Below are positions 1-10,024 of a DNA stretch of 64,000 nucleotides, piece after piece. Source of the stretch: Choristoneura fumiferana. Its lineage: Eukaryota; Arthropoda; Insecta; Lepidoptera; Tortricidae. A program made the translations under genes and the position numbers. Location of the stretch: assembly GCF_025370935.1 (NCBI RefSeq), contig NC_133477.1, positions 19,148,588-19,212,587 of the forward strand. Reading direction: 5' to 3'. Under the pieces are notes generated by a model. That model worked only from the letters and a program-made list of their open reading frames with translations, was not told the DNA's origin and did no database searches. Positions within the stretch are counted from its first letter, which is position 1. The number at the start of each line of letters is the position of its first letter.

Positions 1-282
1 AAAAACGGTATATCCGATCATGTTGAAACCAATTTTCGTTGAAAGTATTTATTAAGCGTTACCTTTCCATATTTTTTGCATATTTTTTGGACCTACGGTT
101 TACAAGATAGAGGGGGGGGACACAATTTTTGCTACTTTGGGAGCGATTATTTCCGGAAATCTTCACTTAAACAAAAAAATTTTTGAGAAACCTTACCTAC
201 TATCTTTTCAAAAGAGCTGTCGAACTATGTGCCACACGTTGATGCGAGTTAAAATAAAAATTTAATTTCAAACCAAACACAA

Positions 283-442
283 CATTTATTGACAAGAAAA
301 ATACACTACATCACAACAAAAACACAGTAAAAACATAAATAGGAGAAGAGAGAAAAATAAGAGACATTGTGCTGTAGTGTGATGCGAAAAGGACTCAGCT
401 CAGCATGTGCCGTAGCCCTGTGACCAGAGCTGCAGCGCTGGT
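283..442 (-). repeat. dispersed repeat, inverted partner of 23593-23757
   Basis: This stretch is close to the reverse complement of 23593-23757. Both carry the block GCAGCGCTGCAGCTCTGG, a pyrimidine-rich middle and a final AATAAATGTTGTG. A diverged relative with GCGCTGGCAGC and a terminal AATAAATC lies at 36930-37100 and again at 52830-52995. The 3' AATAAA and simple-sequence tail suggest a retroposed family, but no coding part is visible. Bases 1-282 hold nothing I can assign. Confidence 0.6.
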
Positions 443-654
443 TTTCAGCTGAACCCCGGTGAGTGTGCACGCGTGTGTTGAACGCGTAATTATTGCGGGA
501 AAAGAAAAAAAAACTATATATTATTTCTGTTACGTGTATGGAGTGCCCCCCTATAAATATTTATTTTTGTAATTTATCTACAAAACTAAATAGCGGCTTT
601 GACAAGACATCTGTACTCCAAATTTCATTGATATACATCTTGCAGTTTTCGAGT

Positions 655-765
655 AAAATGCCTGTGACATACGGACGGACGGACGGACAGACAGACAGAC
701 AGGCAGACGGACTTGACGAAACTATAAGGGTTCCGTTTTGCCATCTTGGCTTCGGAACCCTAAAA
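655..765 (+). repeat. dispersed repeat end with GGAC/GACA simple repeat
   Basis: A (GGAC)n/(GACA)n run is followed by GGGTTCCGTTTTGCC and closes with CGGAACCCTAAAAA. The same terminal block occurs at 19490-19570, and related blocks with AGGGTTCCGG and CGGAACCCTA lie at 43578-43956. This is a very common lepidopteran dispersed repeat tail. The 153-codon open frame across it is not a gene, because it runs through the simple repeat. Confidence 0.55.
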
Positions 766-1334
766 AGGTTTATTATTGTTTGCTTTTCAGTTTTAATAAG
801 ATTTTTTCAGTACACTACGCTAGTCTATGCAGGTATATCTACTACGCTTCAATTCTGTGCTTATTACATTACAGTTAATTTACCTGCGAATAGAAAACCT
901 TCCGACATTTCGCGCAGCGCCACTCTCGCGCAACTTCTGCTTCGACCATTTTGAAATATCCTGCGCCGCGCGCTGAGTCCTCGCCACTCCAGTCGGGAGG
1001 AGACTCTGTCACTGAAATGTTCGGATTACACCGTGTTTTTATTGATTTCCGTTAACTTGGACAGGTAGCTCAGCTCAGTGGTAGAAAATACTTAGTAATT
1101 AAAGTAATTAACTTTTGGCCAAAAAAAAAAAAAATGATGTAAGTTCCAAGTCATTGGTAAAGATCAAATTGTAAACATATGAATTTGATGAGTAACATTT
1201 ACATGAAATAACCACTTTTTTTCTCACCCCTCTTATGCGGGAACCAAAAAAACTTAAGCATACAAGGGGTTAAAAACACTTTAATTACGGACTTACTGCC
1301 CAAAATCAATAAATATACAAGAGTTAATAGATAT

Positions 1335-1535
1335 ACAAGAAACACGTTTGCCACTTGCTTTACAGTGAAGGGAAACATTGTGAGGAAACATGCACAAGCC
1401 TGCAAAGCACTTCAATTAATGGTGTGTGAGTTCCCAATCTGCCCTGGGTCCACGCAGGATCTATGACCCAAGCACTCTTATTCTAAGAGGAGGCCAGTGC
1501 CCACTGGACATGGCTGGGATGATGATGACACAAAA
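1335..1535 (+). repeat. LINE/SINE-type 3' tail ending in GATGATGATG
   Basis: The block reads CACTTGCTTTACAGTGAAGG, then TTCTAAGAGGAGGCC and CTGGGATGATGATGA. The same ending (AGGAGGCCTGTGCCCAGCAG, then a GAT/ATG microsatellite) occurs at 8625-8690, 20195-20291 and, inverted, at 55139-55258 and 58181-58328. The shared 3' end with a trinucleotide tail fits 5'-truncated non-LTR retroposons. Confidence 0.6.
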
Positions 1536-1551
1536 TGCTTGTTTAATAGTA

Positions 1552-1707
1552 TTAGATGAAGGTTAAATGGATTCCCGCACCCATTTCCAACTCCTGCTGT
1601 AACCTCCACTGTGTGATCTCTGCTGTCTCCTTCAGCTTGGCAACTTGATATAGTGTGTGCTCGCATGGTCCACAAATGTACTGTGGTTTGCCATCATCCT
1701 CTGAAAT
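1552..1707 (-). CDS. ZAD-domain protein, exon 3 (second zinc knuckle)
   Basis: Read on the minus strand from an acceptor ending ...GATCTAG, the frame starts ISEDDGKPQYICGPCEHTLY and runs to a TAA at 1554-1552. The segment DGKPQYICGPC followed by a basic/acidic helix (KLKETAEITQWRLQQELE) matches the second half of the insect zinc-finger-associated domain, where this CxxC completes zinc binding with the CxxC of the preceding exon. The phase-0 start fits the phase-0 end of 2166-2304. A GT inside the final codons (after GAAATGG) could instead be a donor to further C2H2 exons, so the TAA may not be the true end. No C2H2 fingers are seen in 1-1550, so this is either a short ZAD-only protein of about 136 residues, a partial gene, or a gene continuing outside the window. 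Confidence 0.65.
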   Translation of the reverse strand: MSEDDGKPQYICGPCEHTLYQVAKLKETAEITQWRLQQELEMGAGIHLTFI

Positions 1708-1729
1708 CTAGATCCACTTTTATTCATAA

Positions 1730-1897
1730 ACTAGCTTTTAAGCAGCTTCGCCCGCATGGAATTTGGTTATTGCGCGCTGTTATGTCACTCTCAGGCCCAT
1801 AAACTATCTGTATGCCAAAAATCACATTGATCCATCACTCTGTTTTGACGAAAGACAGACAAACACACACACTTTCACATTTATAATATTGTATGGA
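1730..1897 (+). repeat. dispersed repeat (TTTATAATATTGTATGGAT end)
   Basis: It begins CTAGCTTTTAAGCAGC and TTCGCCCGCATGGAAT, passes through CCCATAAACTATCT and a CAAACACACAC run, and ends TTTATAATATTGTATGGAT. Copies are at 6165-6370 (inverted) and 26085-26305. It sits in the intron between exons 2 and 3 of the ZAD gene. No coding content. Confidence 0.6.
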
Positions 1898-2165
1898 TGT
1901 TGGCTTTCGCAAAAGGAGCTTAGAAGGAGAAGTCTTAAAAAAATAAAGGATACATGTTACACTTTATTATTAAGATCTTTTTTAAACCTCAGTTCAGTAC
2001 ACTGCCATTTTATCTGTCATTATTAAATTTGAAGAAAAAATAGTAAGCTAAGGATAATTTCAAAGATAGGTAGTTTTTTTTTTATTATTTACAAGCATAT
2101 TTATGACTAACAATGTTTGTGTTCTAATTGTTGGATAGACATAAAATTACAGATTAAAACCATAC

Positions 2166-2304
2166 CTCTATTGCTAACGTAGCTCTGATGGTAAAAACAA
2201 TATTAAAATCTTTGTTATCACCAAATATTTTCCGTTTGCCAGGTTTCAAGCATAACCTGCATAATTTGTGAGGCTCCTGCTGGTCCAAGATAACCTTCAA
2301 TGAC
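2166..2304 (-). CDS. ZAD-domain protein, exon 2 (first zinc knuckle)
   Basis: Bounded by an acceptor GTTTTAG and a donor GAG|GTATGG on the minus strand. The frame contains HKLCRLCLKPGKRKIF followed by FNIVFTIRATLAIE. CRLC is the first zinc-binding pair of a ZAD (zf-AD) domain, and the run up to LAIE joins exon 3 as LAIE-ISEDDG-KPQYIC, the usual ZAD core. The exon enters with one base completing a codon from exon 1 (phase 2) and leaves in phase 0. ZAD proteins are insect transcription factors in which the domain mediates dimerisation; the C2H2 part is not seen here. The exon is short and shows no frame damage. Confidence 0.7.
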
Positions 2305-2389
2305 CTAAAACATTGTCAACAAGGCCACATTACGGAAAATTAAATGTTTATGCCTCAAAACAATAATAAAATTCAAGTAAAATACGTAC

Positions 2390-2505
2390 TTGATGATACT
2401 GCGTTGCTCCTGCCCTATGTCGGCTAATTGGTATTTAATTTTTTCAAATTCAGCTTTATCGAGTTTCATGGTTAATAATTTCTGTGCTAAAATAATACTG
2501 GTCAT
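2390..2505 (-). CDS. ZAD-domain protein, exon 1 (N-terminal helix)
   Basis: Starts at ATG 2505-2503, the first Met after an in-frame TAG about ten codons upstream, and ends at donor AA|GTACGT in phase 2. It encodes about 38 residues beginning MTSIILAQKL, rich in Lys/Glu/Gln (KAEFEKIKYQLAD), predicted helical. Joined to 2166-2304 the frame continues without a stop, and the three exons sum to 411 bases, a multiple of three. Introns are small (85 and 458 bases). A ZAD is usually close to the N-terminus, which fits. A longer first exon or 5' UTR exon upstream cannot be excluded. Confidence 0.6.
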
Positions 2506-3200
2506 GGCATAGTAGTTTTTCAGAGTATAAAAACACTAAAACAACATGAAAATAACCTCAGGATGCAAAATTATTAATTTAACGTTACTTCCATGTCACG
2601 TATTGCTTATATTATTTGTAGTTTGTGTCCGAGAATAGAATAATTCTAGTTGCTATTATTTTAAAATAATAAATGAAAAAGAATTGCCTTAATAAAAAAA
2701 ATAAACAGAAATAACAGATTCTTTGCAATGAAAAAGTGACAGATGGATGACTTTGACTGACAGTAACACATCGATCAGAAAATTGATTATATTCAAGCCA
2801 TAGTAATAACTGGTTATAAAGTAAATTTCATAAACTATGGTTAACGTTAGAGTTTGTCTCAAAAAGCTTAGATCTTGTGTTGTATATATTACATATACAC
2901 ACAGCCATTCTAAGTATATATCAGTTATATAAGATTGGCTTAAATTAAAAAAAAAAAGGCTATCTATATAGCAACACAACACATTTCACAGATAAAAAAA
3001 GAGCGCGAACATTCGCATTGCACAGATAGTTGAAACAAGGTTGAAACGAATAGGATAACACGGCACGGATAATGAACTAAAGTCAATAAATTTAAACATG
3101 GATATTATTCTCAAAAACATAGTTTTATCTGTGCATCTCGCACCATGCTTTTATGAAAAAAGTCGCTTCAGTTGCAGTAGCATGGGACTGGTTAGTGTTA
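2506..3200. other. AT-rich stretch, nothing assigned
   Basis: Upstream of the ZAD exons on their strand, so any promoter or 5' UTR of that gene should lie here. I see A/T runs and short TATA-like tracts but no convincing core promoter, repeat or open frame. Confidence 0.4.
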
Positions 3201-3204
3201 CTTA

Positions 3205-3385
3205 GCTCTACATTCCAGGAAACTGAATCACGTACCTACACGTACCAGGGTGGAACGTTTTCATAATCAATTTCGCTATAACTTTGGCAAATGTATGGGA
3301 TCGACATCGACATGACATGACATTAGTAAGACAAAGGTTCCTGGGTTCCACCCTGGTACGCGATTCATTTTCCTTGGCTGTACAT
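3205..3385. mobile_element. small foldback element
   Basis: Arms read ACGTACCAGGGTGGAAC and GTTCCACCCTGGTACGCG, with outer, less exact matches GGAAACTGAATCACG and CGATTCATTTTCC. The spacer is about 90 bases without coding content. A half-copy with GGTACCAGAGTGGAACC is near 15085-15110. It looks like a MITE. Confidence 0.6.
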
Positions 3386-3536
3386 TGTGAAAGCTAACTC
3401 AGATTGCAAGTTGGTTGTTTATAATAAAAAAAAAAAACTAGTTTCATCTCTAGTGGGAACAGCTCGGCAGAGCGAGGATTAGGTAAATGAAGCATTTCTA
3501 TTGGTTTATGCATGACAAACACATTCCTCGCAACAG

Positions 3537-3662
3537 CAGGGCTATACTACGAAACTCGAAACTGGAAGTTCGTGTCGTGCGGTCCCTCTGATACTTATAC
3601 TATTTAATACGAGAGCGAGAGGGACGGTACGATACGAACTTCGAGTTTCGAAGTAGCCCTGC
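3537..3662. mobile_element. MITE, GCAGGGCTACTACGAAACTCG family (complete)
   Basis: A 126-base foldback whose ends are GCAGGGCTATACTACG and CGAAGTAGCCCTGC, with inner arms GAAACTCGAA/TTCGAGTTTC and GTTCGTGTCG/CGATACGAAC. Other copies are at 39153-39283 and 62586-62695 (complete) and 33971-34014 and 49561-49604 (single arm), and a broken one at 6687-6926. No protein; probably mobilised by a transposase elsewhere. Confidence 0.8.
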
Positions 3663-3917
3663 AACATGCGCTCATCTCTGATGGAAACGCAGCCATAGGT
3701 GGGTAGCCTGATAGGTTAAAAATTAAACTATTTTTTTCATAATCAAACACATTTATTTATAGATGTGACATATTAAAACCCCAATTAAATTTCGTTTCAT
3801 TGTACAGAAAAATATAAAATTGTATTAAATTAATCCTACTTTAAATAAAGATAATACTTGTTCGTTAGCAAAAGCATTATATTAAAGAAAATTTGGTATT
3901 GAATCAAGTAATCCTAA

Positions 3918-4530
3918 AAAGCTGTTACGGTGGTTCCACACTTCATTACGTATCACCTTTTTTTCGCAATGTGAATGAGTGGGAATTTTTCCCTATTGTC
4001 GGCATAGTGCACGCACATACGAGGCAAAGAATTCCCACTAGTCCAATCGCAATGAATCGCCGCTAGAGGCGCTAGTCGTGAGGTCTTCGAAATCAAATCA
4101 TAGTCTACGCGGTAAATTAGATGTGAATATTTTGCATTACCTGAAATTTATTATGGCAATTATGCGTTAAATGAATGTCTGTGTTTTGAGAGTTTTGTGG
4201 AAACTTTTGTAACACTAAGCAACACTGTGGTGCTGGAATTTTTATGGTACGAAGGTAAATATGAAATCTAAACTTTGTTTCACTAATATCAGACTTTCAG
4301 CAACAGTGCGCCATCTAGTGAGACAAAAAACGATAGCCCTCATTCGCTCGCGAGCTGTCAACTCAATGTTAGGGTGTAAGTAAATATGAATTAGTAGGAA
4401 TTTGTTTGGAATTTGTAAACTTGTGTGAAGTGGGAAAAAATCCCACTAGTTTAGAATGCAAATAGACGTGTGTGGGAATATAACCCTATGCGATGAATTG
4501 CAAGATGAAGTGCCACCGTTTAACAGCTTT
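3918..4530. mobile_element. 613-base terminal-inverted-repeat element
   Basis: Ends are AAAGCTGTTACGGTGG and CCACCGTTTAACAGCTTT. A sub-terminal inverted pair, GAATTCCCACTAGT and its partner ATCCCACTAGTTTAGAAT, and repeated GTGGGAA motifs lie inside. No open frame of note, so it is a non-autonomous DNA transposon. Bases 3663-3917 between this and the previous MITE show nothing else. Confidence 0.7.
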
Positions 4531-5160
4531 ATTACGACCAAGTGGCACTAAAATACCTAAGTAAGTACTTTTCGGTAGTTATTCAGTACAAAACAAATCG
4601 TGACTTAAATCAACTGTACGTTTCTTTTAGAACATAAAGGTTTTTTAATATACATCTAGATACTTATACTATAACAACATAGTTGGTTGTTCTTGTTGGT
4701 TGTTTGTAAATTACTAATAAATCGTATGATATTGCAGCATATAACAGTTTTTATAATAAATTTTAAGTCTGCCAATTAATTTTACCCGATGTAGGTAAAA
4801 ACTATAAAGTTTCATACAAAATGTATTAATTATTATGCTCAATTTACTCGTTTGGCACATTTAACCATAGAAATTTACAGTAGGTACCTGAGCACTTAAA
4901 TTTTGAATGATTTGTGGAATCAAAAATATTGCTCTAGCAAAACATTAATATTACAATTAGAAAATAAACTCATCTTTTTCATCTGCATCATTACACGGAT
5001 TACACCACTTATCAGATAAGTACATTTTTTACCCCAAAAATGTAAGATGCAACATAAAAAAATATTTATTTAATTTTGACGAACAGTTTTTTTTCATAAA
5101 TGATTCTTAAATAATACGTGACAGATACGAGTATGTGAGTGTTCAATGTCTAAAGAAAGT
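4531..5160. other. AT-rich, nothing assigned
   Basis: No exon-like frame, repeat partner or hairpin of note was found on either strand. Confidence 0.4.
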
Positions 5161-5162
5161 AT

Positions 5163-5510
5163 ACCATATCAGCCAAATATATGGTCTACCACCCTAAAAT
5201 TGATAATCTTTTGCATGTCATAAAACAATAATGCCAATAGACGGGTCTATCAAATTGAAAGTTCGACTCAAGGGCGGATCCACCGTTGTGGGCACGATGG
5301 GCATGCCCACAACCCAATAGTAACGACACACTTTCAAATATGAGTCATGATTGTTCATTCATGAGAGTTTGTACTCCGACTCGCACTTGGCCGATTTTTG
5401 GGTGGCTGCGACCACAACCTTTTTTGAGTGCTGGATCCGCGCCTGGTTCGACTTTAGCGACATATTCATTTGATAGCAACTTGATTAAAAATTGATAGAC
5501 CACTTATTTG
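5163..5510. repeat. dispersed element shared with 11230-11390
   Basis: The segment from ATATCAGCCAAATATATGG to TTGATAGACCACTTATT matches 11230-11390 (GGTCTACCACCCT, TAAAACAATAATGC, TAGCGACATATTCATTTGA). The 11-kb copy lacks the internal 185 bases seen here, which are a later insertion at 5269-5445. The terminal TGGTCTACCA and TGATAGACCACT are weakly inverted, so this may be an old MITE. Confidence 0.6.
5269..5445. mobile_element. 177-base hAT-type MITE with 8-base target duplication
   Basis: Flanked by the direct repeat GTTCGACT at 5261-5268 and 5446-5453. The element ends are CAAGGGCGGATCCA and TGGATCCGCGCCTG, i.e. imperfect TIRs of about 14 bases. An 8-base duplication and CAGGG..GGATCCA-like ends are typical of hAT elements. 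The related sequence at 11341-11360 has no insertion at this point, which gives an empty site. Confidence 0.8.
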
Positions 5511-5805
5511 ACTGATCCTTAAAGTTAAAAGTATCTACTAAGTTTTTGCTTTAAAAAAATCTCATACCTCAAATCTATACGTCAACAAAATTAACCCTTG
5601 AATTAATGTTCATAAAGTCCACTCAGACGAATGATCGATGTTGAGGTACGAGCTTTTTAAAAGTACCTAGTGCCGACATGCCACTATCGGACCAATTAAT
5701 TTGTGACCCACCGAATGTTCTGACAGTTAACTTTAAGCAATGCAATGCAATGTCAGACTTTTTTGTAAAAAGATTCCACAATGGGTGACAATTCAGTTGG
5801 TTCAT

Positions 5806-6443
5806 TGTACACCATCAGATATTTTCGAGCGGCCAAGGTGATCAAAAATATCGAAACCTGAACTCTAATCAATCACTACATAGTATAAAACAAAGTCGCT
5901 TCCCGCTGTCTGTCCCTGTGTATGCTTTTGCTTAGATCTTTAAAACTACGCAACAGTTTTTGATGTGATTTTTTCTAATAGATAGAGTGATTCAAGAGGA
6001 AGGTTTATATGTATAATACATGCATAATATAGTTGAGAAACACTGATAATTTTAGAGGTTTCTAATGTGATGTCGTAAAAAAACACATTTTTTTGCACTA
6101 CATTGCAAACGGTGGCTGAACTCTACGAGATAGATCAAAAACATGTTCCACAATATTAAAGACTCCATACTTAATATTATAAATGCGAAAGTTTGAGTTT
6201 GTATGTTTGTGTGTTTGTATGTTTGTCCGTCTTTCACGTCGAAACGGAACGACGGATCGACGTTATTTTTGGCATGGAGATAGTTTATGGGCCCGAGAGT
6301 AACATAGGCTACTTTTTATCCCGGAAAAATGCACAATTCCCGGGCGAAGCCGCGGGCAAAAGCTAGTACCTTAATAATAGAGAGCATGTGCAGATATTTT
6401 TGACCACCTTGGCCGCTCCGAAATATCTGACGCCGACTGTACA
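5806..6443. mobile_element. TGTACAGTC-family foldback split by other repeats
   Basis: Outer arms are GTACACCATCAGATATTTTC with GCGGCCAAGGTGATCAAAAA on the left and TTTTTGACCACCTTGGCCGC with TATCTGACGCCGACTGTAC on the right. The centre, 5880-6370, holds two other common repeats: one beginning TAGTATAAAACAAAGTCGC and an inverted copy of the 1730-1897 family (6165-6370, TTTATCCCGGAAAAATGCAC, GGGCAAAAGCTAG). Confidence 0.65.
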
Positions 6444-6686
6444 TCTTTACGCACGCCCCTAACACACTAGATTAGCGTATACGAGTATTAGAGGTACGTA
6501 ACACCTGTCTCGTTTACGTACACGCTGGATAGAAAGGGACAGGTTTATATATCAGCCACAAAAACAAGACCGCATTCTATGCTAATCAAGTATACGCAGT
6601 GCAACAGGGTAGGGCACTTTATCATTATTTCGGCGAATACCCAAACAAAGCGTAGGTAATCATTTGTAATAGCGTGCTTTGCCGCT

Positions 6687-6926
6687 GCAGGGCTACTATG
6701 AAATTCGAAGAACTGGGGTTAGAGTATAGTCTGTCAAAAAAGAGAAGAAATTAAAAAGTGGCAACACTGTAGTGTCCTCCCTTTTTGGTTTCACAGGGTT
6801 TGAAAGGGATGACACTACAGTGATGCCACTTTTTAATTTCTTCTCTTTTTTGACAGACTATATTAGCGTTGAGAGGCGATGCAGCCCTACCCTGCACTAC
6901 ACCACGTGGTTTCGTGGTATACGGCT
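6687..6926. mobile_element. GCAGGGCTAC-family MITE with a second hairpin inserted
   Basis: The left end GCAGGGCTACTATGAAATTCG and right end TTTCGTGGTATACGGC mark a broken member of the 3537 family. Inside, 6727-6860 is a separate near-perfect hairpin with arms TAGTCTGTCAAAAAAGAG and CTCTTTTTTGACAGACTA continuing for about 55 bases (AAGAAATTAAAAAGTGGC, ACACTGTAGTGTC). Short open frames on both strands here are mirror images through the palindrome and are not genes. Confidence 0.7.
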
Positions 6927-7291
6927 GAATCATCATTTTAGTTGTTATTTTATTATTACACTATGACCTAGTGCCTAGTGCACGTACACCATTGTTTTAG
7001 GATAGATCACTAGATTGCAGTTTTAATTTTTGTTAAAAAAAACGATATTAGCGACACTAACCATTAGAAGTCAAGATAAACCCATCCGGAATGGTCTTAA
7101 ACTTATGTATAATAATGAGATTTGTGAAATTGTGAACATGTTTCGGAATGGCAACCATTCAGTCAGTCTACTTAACTTAAAACATAAAAATATAACACTT
7201 TTAATTTAAATAAAAAAACAAACAAACTTTCTTATTAATAAATTTATAAGCGACCAGTTATTTCACTTTGGTCCAACTCTTGTTCAATCCG

Positions 7292-7431
7292 TGTACAGTC
7301 GATTTCATAAGCTTGTGAGCAAAAATTTGACCAAAAATATCTGAACACTCTTCTACGCCGTTAACAATGGAGTCGTGTTCAGATATTTTTGTTCAAATGT
7401 TTGCTCACAAGTTTATGAACTTGACTGTACA
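7292..7431. mobile_element. TGTACAGTC-family MITE
   Basis: Ends TGTACAGTCGATTTCATAAG and GTTTATGAACTTGACTGTACA; inner arms GCTTGTGAGCAAA and TTTGCTCACAAG, then AATATCTGAACAC and GTGTTCAGATATT. About 140 bases, fully foldback, non-coding. Confidence 0.8.
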
Positions 7432-7494
7432 TCACACTATAAATATTATGTACATTTACAATTAATACAACAGCATACATTGAGGTATTTATTT

Positions 7495-7760
7495 ACAACT
7501 TGAGAATAACCTAACCAAAAAAAAGTTGGAAAACCCCCGACTTTGGCACTTCAAAGTTCAATATCTCAAAAACGGCTGAACCGATTTTGATAAGACATGT
7601 CTAAGAACCATCGCTAGGCAACCTGCTTTCAATTAAAAAAAACCGCTTTCAAATCGGTCCACCCGTTTAAGAGCTAAGGTGCCACAGACAGACAGACACA
7701 CACACAGACACACATAGCGGTCAAACTTATAAAACCCCTCTTTTTGCGTCGGGGGTTAAA
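7495..7760 (+). repeat. AACCCCCGAC/GTCGGGGGTTAAA repeat family
   Basis: Starts ACCTAACC, AAAAAGTTGGAAAACCCCCG, continues ATATCTCAAAAACGGCTGAA and AATCGGTCCACCCGTTTAAG, has a CAGACAGACACACA run and ends GCGTCGGGGGTTAAAA. Copies: 29518-29765, 40085-40335, 44520-44735, 56410-56650 and a two-ended inverted form at 28203-28545. No coding content. Confidence 0.75.
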
Positions 7761-8112
7761 AAGAAAATGCTTTAGACTTGGCGAGGTCACTGCAGTGTCC
7801 CCAGATCTGGCACTCATTTCCGCAATACTGTCACCATCACCATCTAATAACTAATGATTTGTTTCGTATTAACTACTTGTGAAGCCACCTTTGTGCCTAC
7901 CGTCAATAAATCGATAAAAAAAAACTATAGCTCCATCGATCGATACTATCGATGATTCCGCCAATGTCGAGGTTGAAAAAGTCACTATCGGTTACGGTAC
8001 GGTACGGTGTACGGTAGCTTTAGCCCAGTATTTTTACGAATAGGTAAGAATTCAGAAATAACTACCAATTAGTAGTAATCTAGTAATACTGGGATGATTT
8101 CGAGTGTTTATT

Positions 8113-8623
8113 AAGGTGCGACCAAACCGCTGCTTAAAAAACGGTGAAGGCACGGAATCGCAGTGACGCACCGTATTCGCACCGTTTTTATCGCATGCGC
8201 TCTCCACACCGCTGCTTAAAATACGGAATCGCAGTGACGTGCCGCAAACGTCAGTGCCCTTAGTGTCAGTTTTCGGTTACAAAATACGGCTCGATTGCGT
8301 TCGCGTTAAAATCTCAATTTGTATGGAAACAAAACATCGCAAACGTTCCGCTAGAGGCGCTCTTCGTGTTTCCATATAAATTGAGATTTTAACGCGAACG
8401 CGATCGAGACGTATTTTGTAACCAAAAACTTACACTAAGGGCACAGGTCTTTACCGAACAAAAGTTGTGACGTTTACGGCAAGTCACTGCGATTCCGCAC
8501 CGTTTGCGTATTTTAAGCAGCGGTATGGAAAGCATTAAAAAAAAAACGGTGCGCTTACGATGCGTCACTTCACTGCGATTCCGTACCGTCACCGTTTTTT
8601 AAGCAGCGGTTTGGTCGAACCTT
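8113..8623. mobile_element. large foldback (about 511 bases) with nested MITE
   Basis: Outer arms of roughly 90 bases: AAGGTGCGACCAAACCGCTG on the left, CAGCGGTTTGGTCGAACCTT on the right, continuing CTTAAAAAACGGTGA / TCACCGTTTTTTAAG. The arms contain internally repeated blocks (GCACGGAATCGCAGTGACG). The centre is a second element, 8254-8444. Non-coding. Confidence 0.75.
8254..8444. mobile_element. nested MITE, GTGCCCTTAGTGT family
   Basis: Arms of about 74 bases: GTGCCCTTAGTGTCAGTTTT and its partner ending TTACACTAAGGGCAC, with TTACAAAATACGGCTCGA and CGAGACGTATTTTGTAAC inside. It interrupts the outer element at 8113-8623. An independent copy is at 26416-26560, which shows that it moves alone. 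Confidence 0.75.
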
Positions 8624-8904
8624 TATTCTGAGAGGAGGCCTGTGCCCAGCAGTGGGACGTACATAGGCTGGGATTTGGGATGATGCTGGTGATGATTATT
8701 ATTATCGTAAAAGCACAGGTCTGGCCCAAGTATAATGAACAGCAGCATTGGAGCTTAAGAAAGTGCTGATAAATGAGCATTCTAGCGAATATCATTACAG
8801 GTAAAAGCTGACAATATACAAGAGCGACCTAGCGAGCATTCAAGCGAAACGACGGAAAACTTGACCATATTCCGACCATATTCTGCCGAAACGATAATAA
8901 CAAT

Positions 8905-9037
8905 TTTGACGACCAATATCTGACACAACGAAGGGTGCATAAATATCAGATAACACTCTATTTCTAGCGCCAGTAGATCGTATCAGATATTTTTGCACGC
9001 TCCACTATGGCAGATATTAACGCAGCAGGTGACTGTA
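8905..9037. mobile_element. partial MITE related to 12111-12252
   Basis: CCAATATCTGACACAACGAA, GTGCATAAATATCAGAT and an end GTGACTGTACAT match the complete element at 12111-12252. The left terminus GTACAGTCACC is missing here. Confidence 0.6.
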
Positions 9038-9039
9038 CA

Positions 9040-10024
9040 TCGCTTCTTACACCAGATTTTGCATCCACCTGTACAACATTCAATACATTCATACCAATAC
9101 ATACACAATGCACTTTCATGCCAAAAAAAGACTTCTTTCCGTAGAAACCTCTTGTACTACGAAATAACAATAACGTAAAAAAACCTAGCTTAAGAGACAT
9201 TTAAACAAATATTGTACTGAATAATCAAATAACAGCTGCACATTTTGTAATAGGTACAGAAATTTAACATTTTTAGTGTGATCTTCAACACTAACACGCG
9301 GTACTTGAAAGACGCTACTGTAGCCTAACATCATTAATGTCAGAAGCGAAGATACATACGAACGTCGTCGGGGTTAGACTTTGCCATAGGATAGAATAGC
9401 TACAATAAAACAGAGGCAGTATTCTCTAACACGTAGATAGGTCTCTTTCCATACATATCCTACACCGTTTGTCAGAAAAAAGTGATGAAAACGATTCGAC
9501 AATAAGGTTTCCGATCCGACACTCGCTTTTAACAACTGCTATCTTCACACACCAACTGGCCTACCTAGTGGGTTACTTTAGAGATGGCTAAATGTGGATA
9601 TGTAGATTCAAATGGGTCAGATTCTCAAGCGAATCCGAGCCCCTCATCAGCTTTATTCAAGCCTTATCGACTAACTTCTATCGATATATTGAATCGAGCG
9701 CGGCCCACAATCGGCTATTCACTTCGATTTGTTCAATCGCATCCTTTTGGACTTCAGATCGGATGTTCGGTCGAGCGAAGAGCCGGTACGCCGGTGTAAA
9801 TTCGATAGGATTCACAGATTGAAGTGTCACGAATCGGTACTTCAATGCCTCGGTAGCGAACCGATCCAGGAATCGCTTAGCTTTCGCCAAAGATAGCGGT
9901 TGAAAAGTACTCTATTGTAGACAGTGCACTGGTTTTGGCAGGAATCGGCGTAGTTGAGGCCGTTGTAGACTGGTCGGCCATTACTTTACAAGGCGTCTTT
10001 CACGTAACGCGTCTTAGAGCTATG
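9040..10024. other. region 3' of the glycosyltransferase gene, nothing firm
   Basis: On the minus strand this is downstream of the stop codon at 10025 and should include its 3' UTR. The first AATAAA in that direction that I notice is at 9657-9652. Bases 9580-9900 hold overlapping open frames of 70-76 codons on both strands full of CGAT/AATCGG words. None resembles a known protein and codon use gives no preference, so I do not call a gene. Confidence 0.35.

Noticed and set aside
493..954. 153-codon open frame on the plus strand
   Set aside because: It runs through a GGAC/GACA simple repeat and a dispersed repeat tail and resembles no protein.
6727..6860. Possible microRNA precursor (near-perfect hairpin)
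   Set aside because: Arms of about 60 bases with almost full complementarity and insertion inside another MITE fit a transposable foldback better than a microRNA.
9584..9890. Three overlapping frames of 70-76 codons downstream of the glycosyltransferase stop
   Set aside because: Open on both strands, no splice context, no recognisable domain; probably 3' UTR or spacer.
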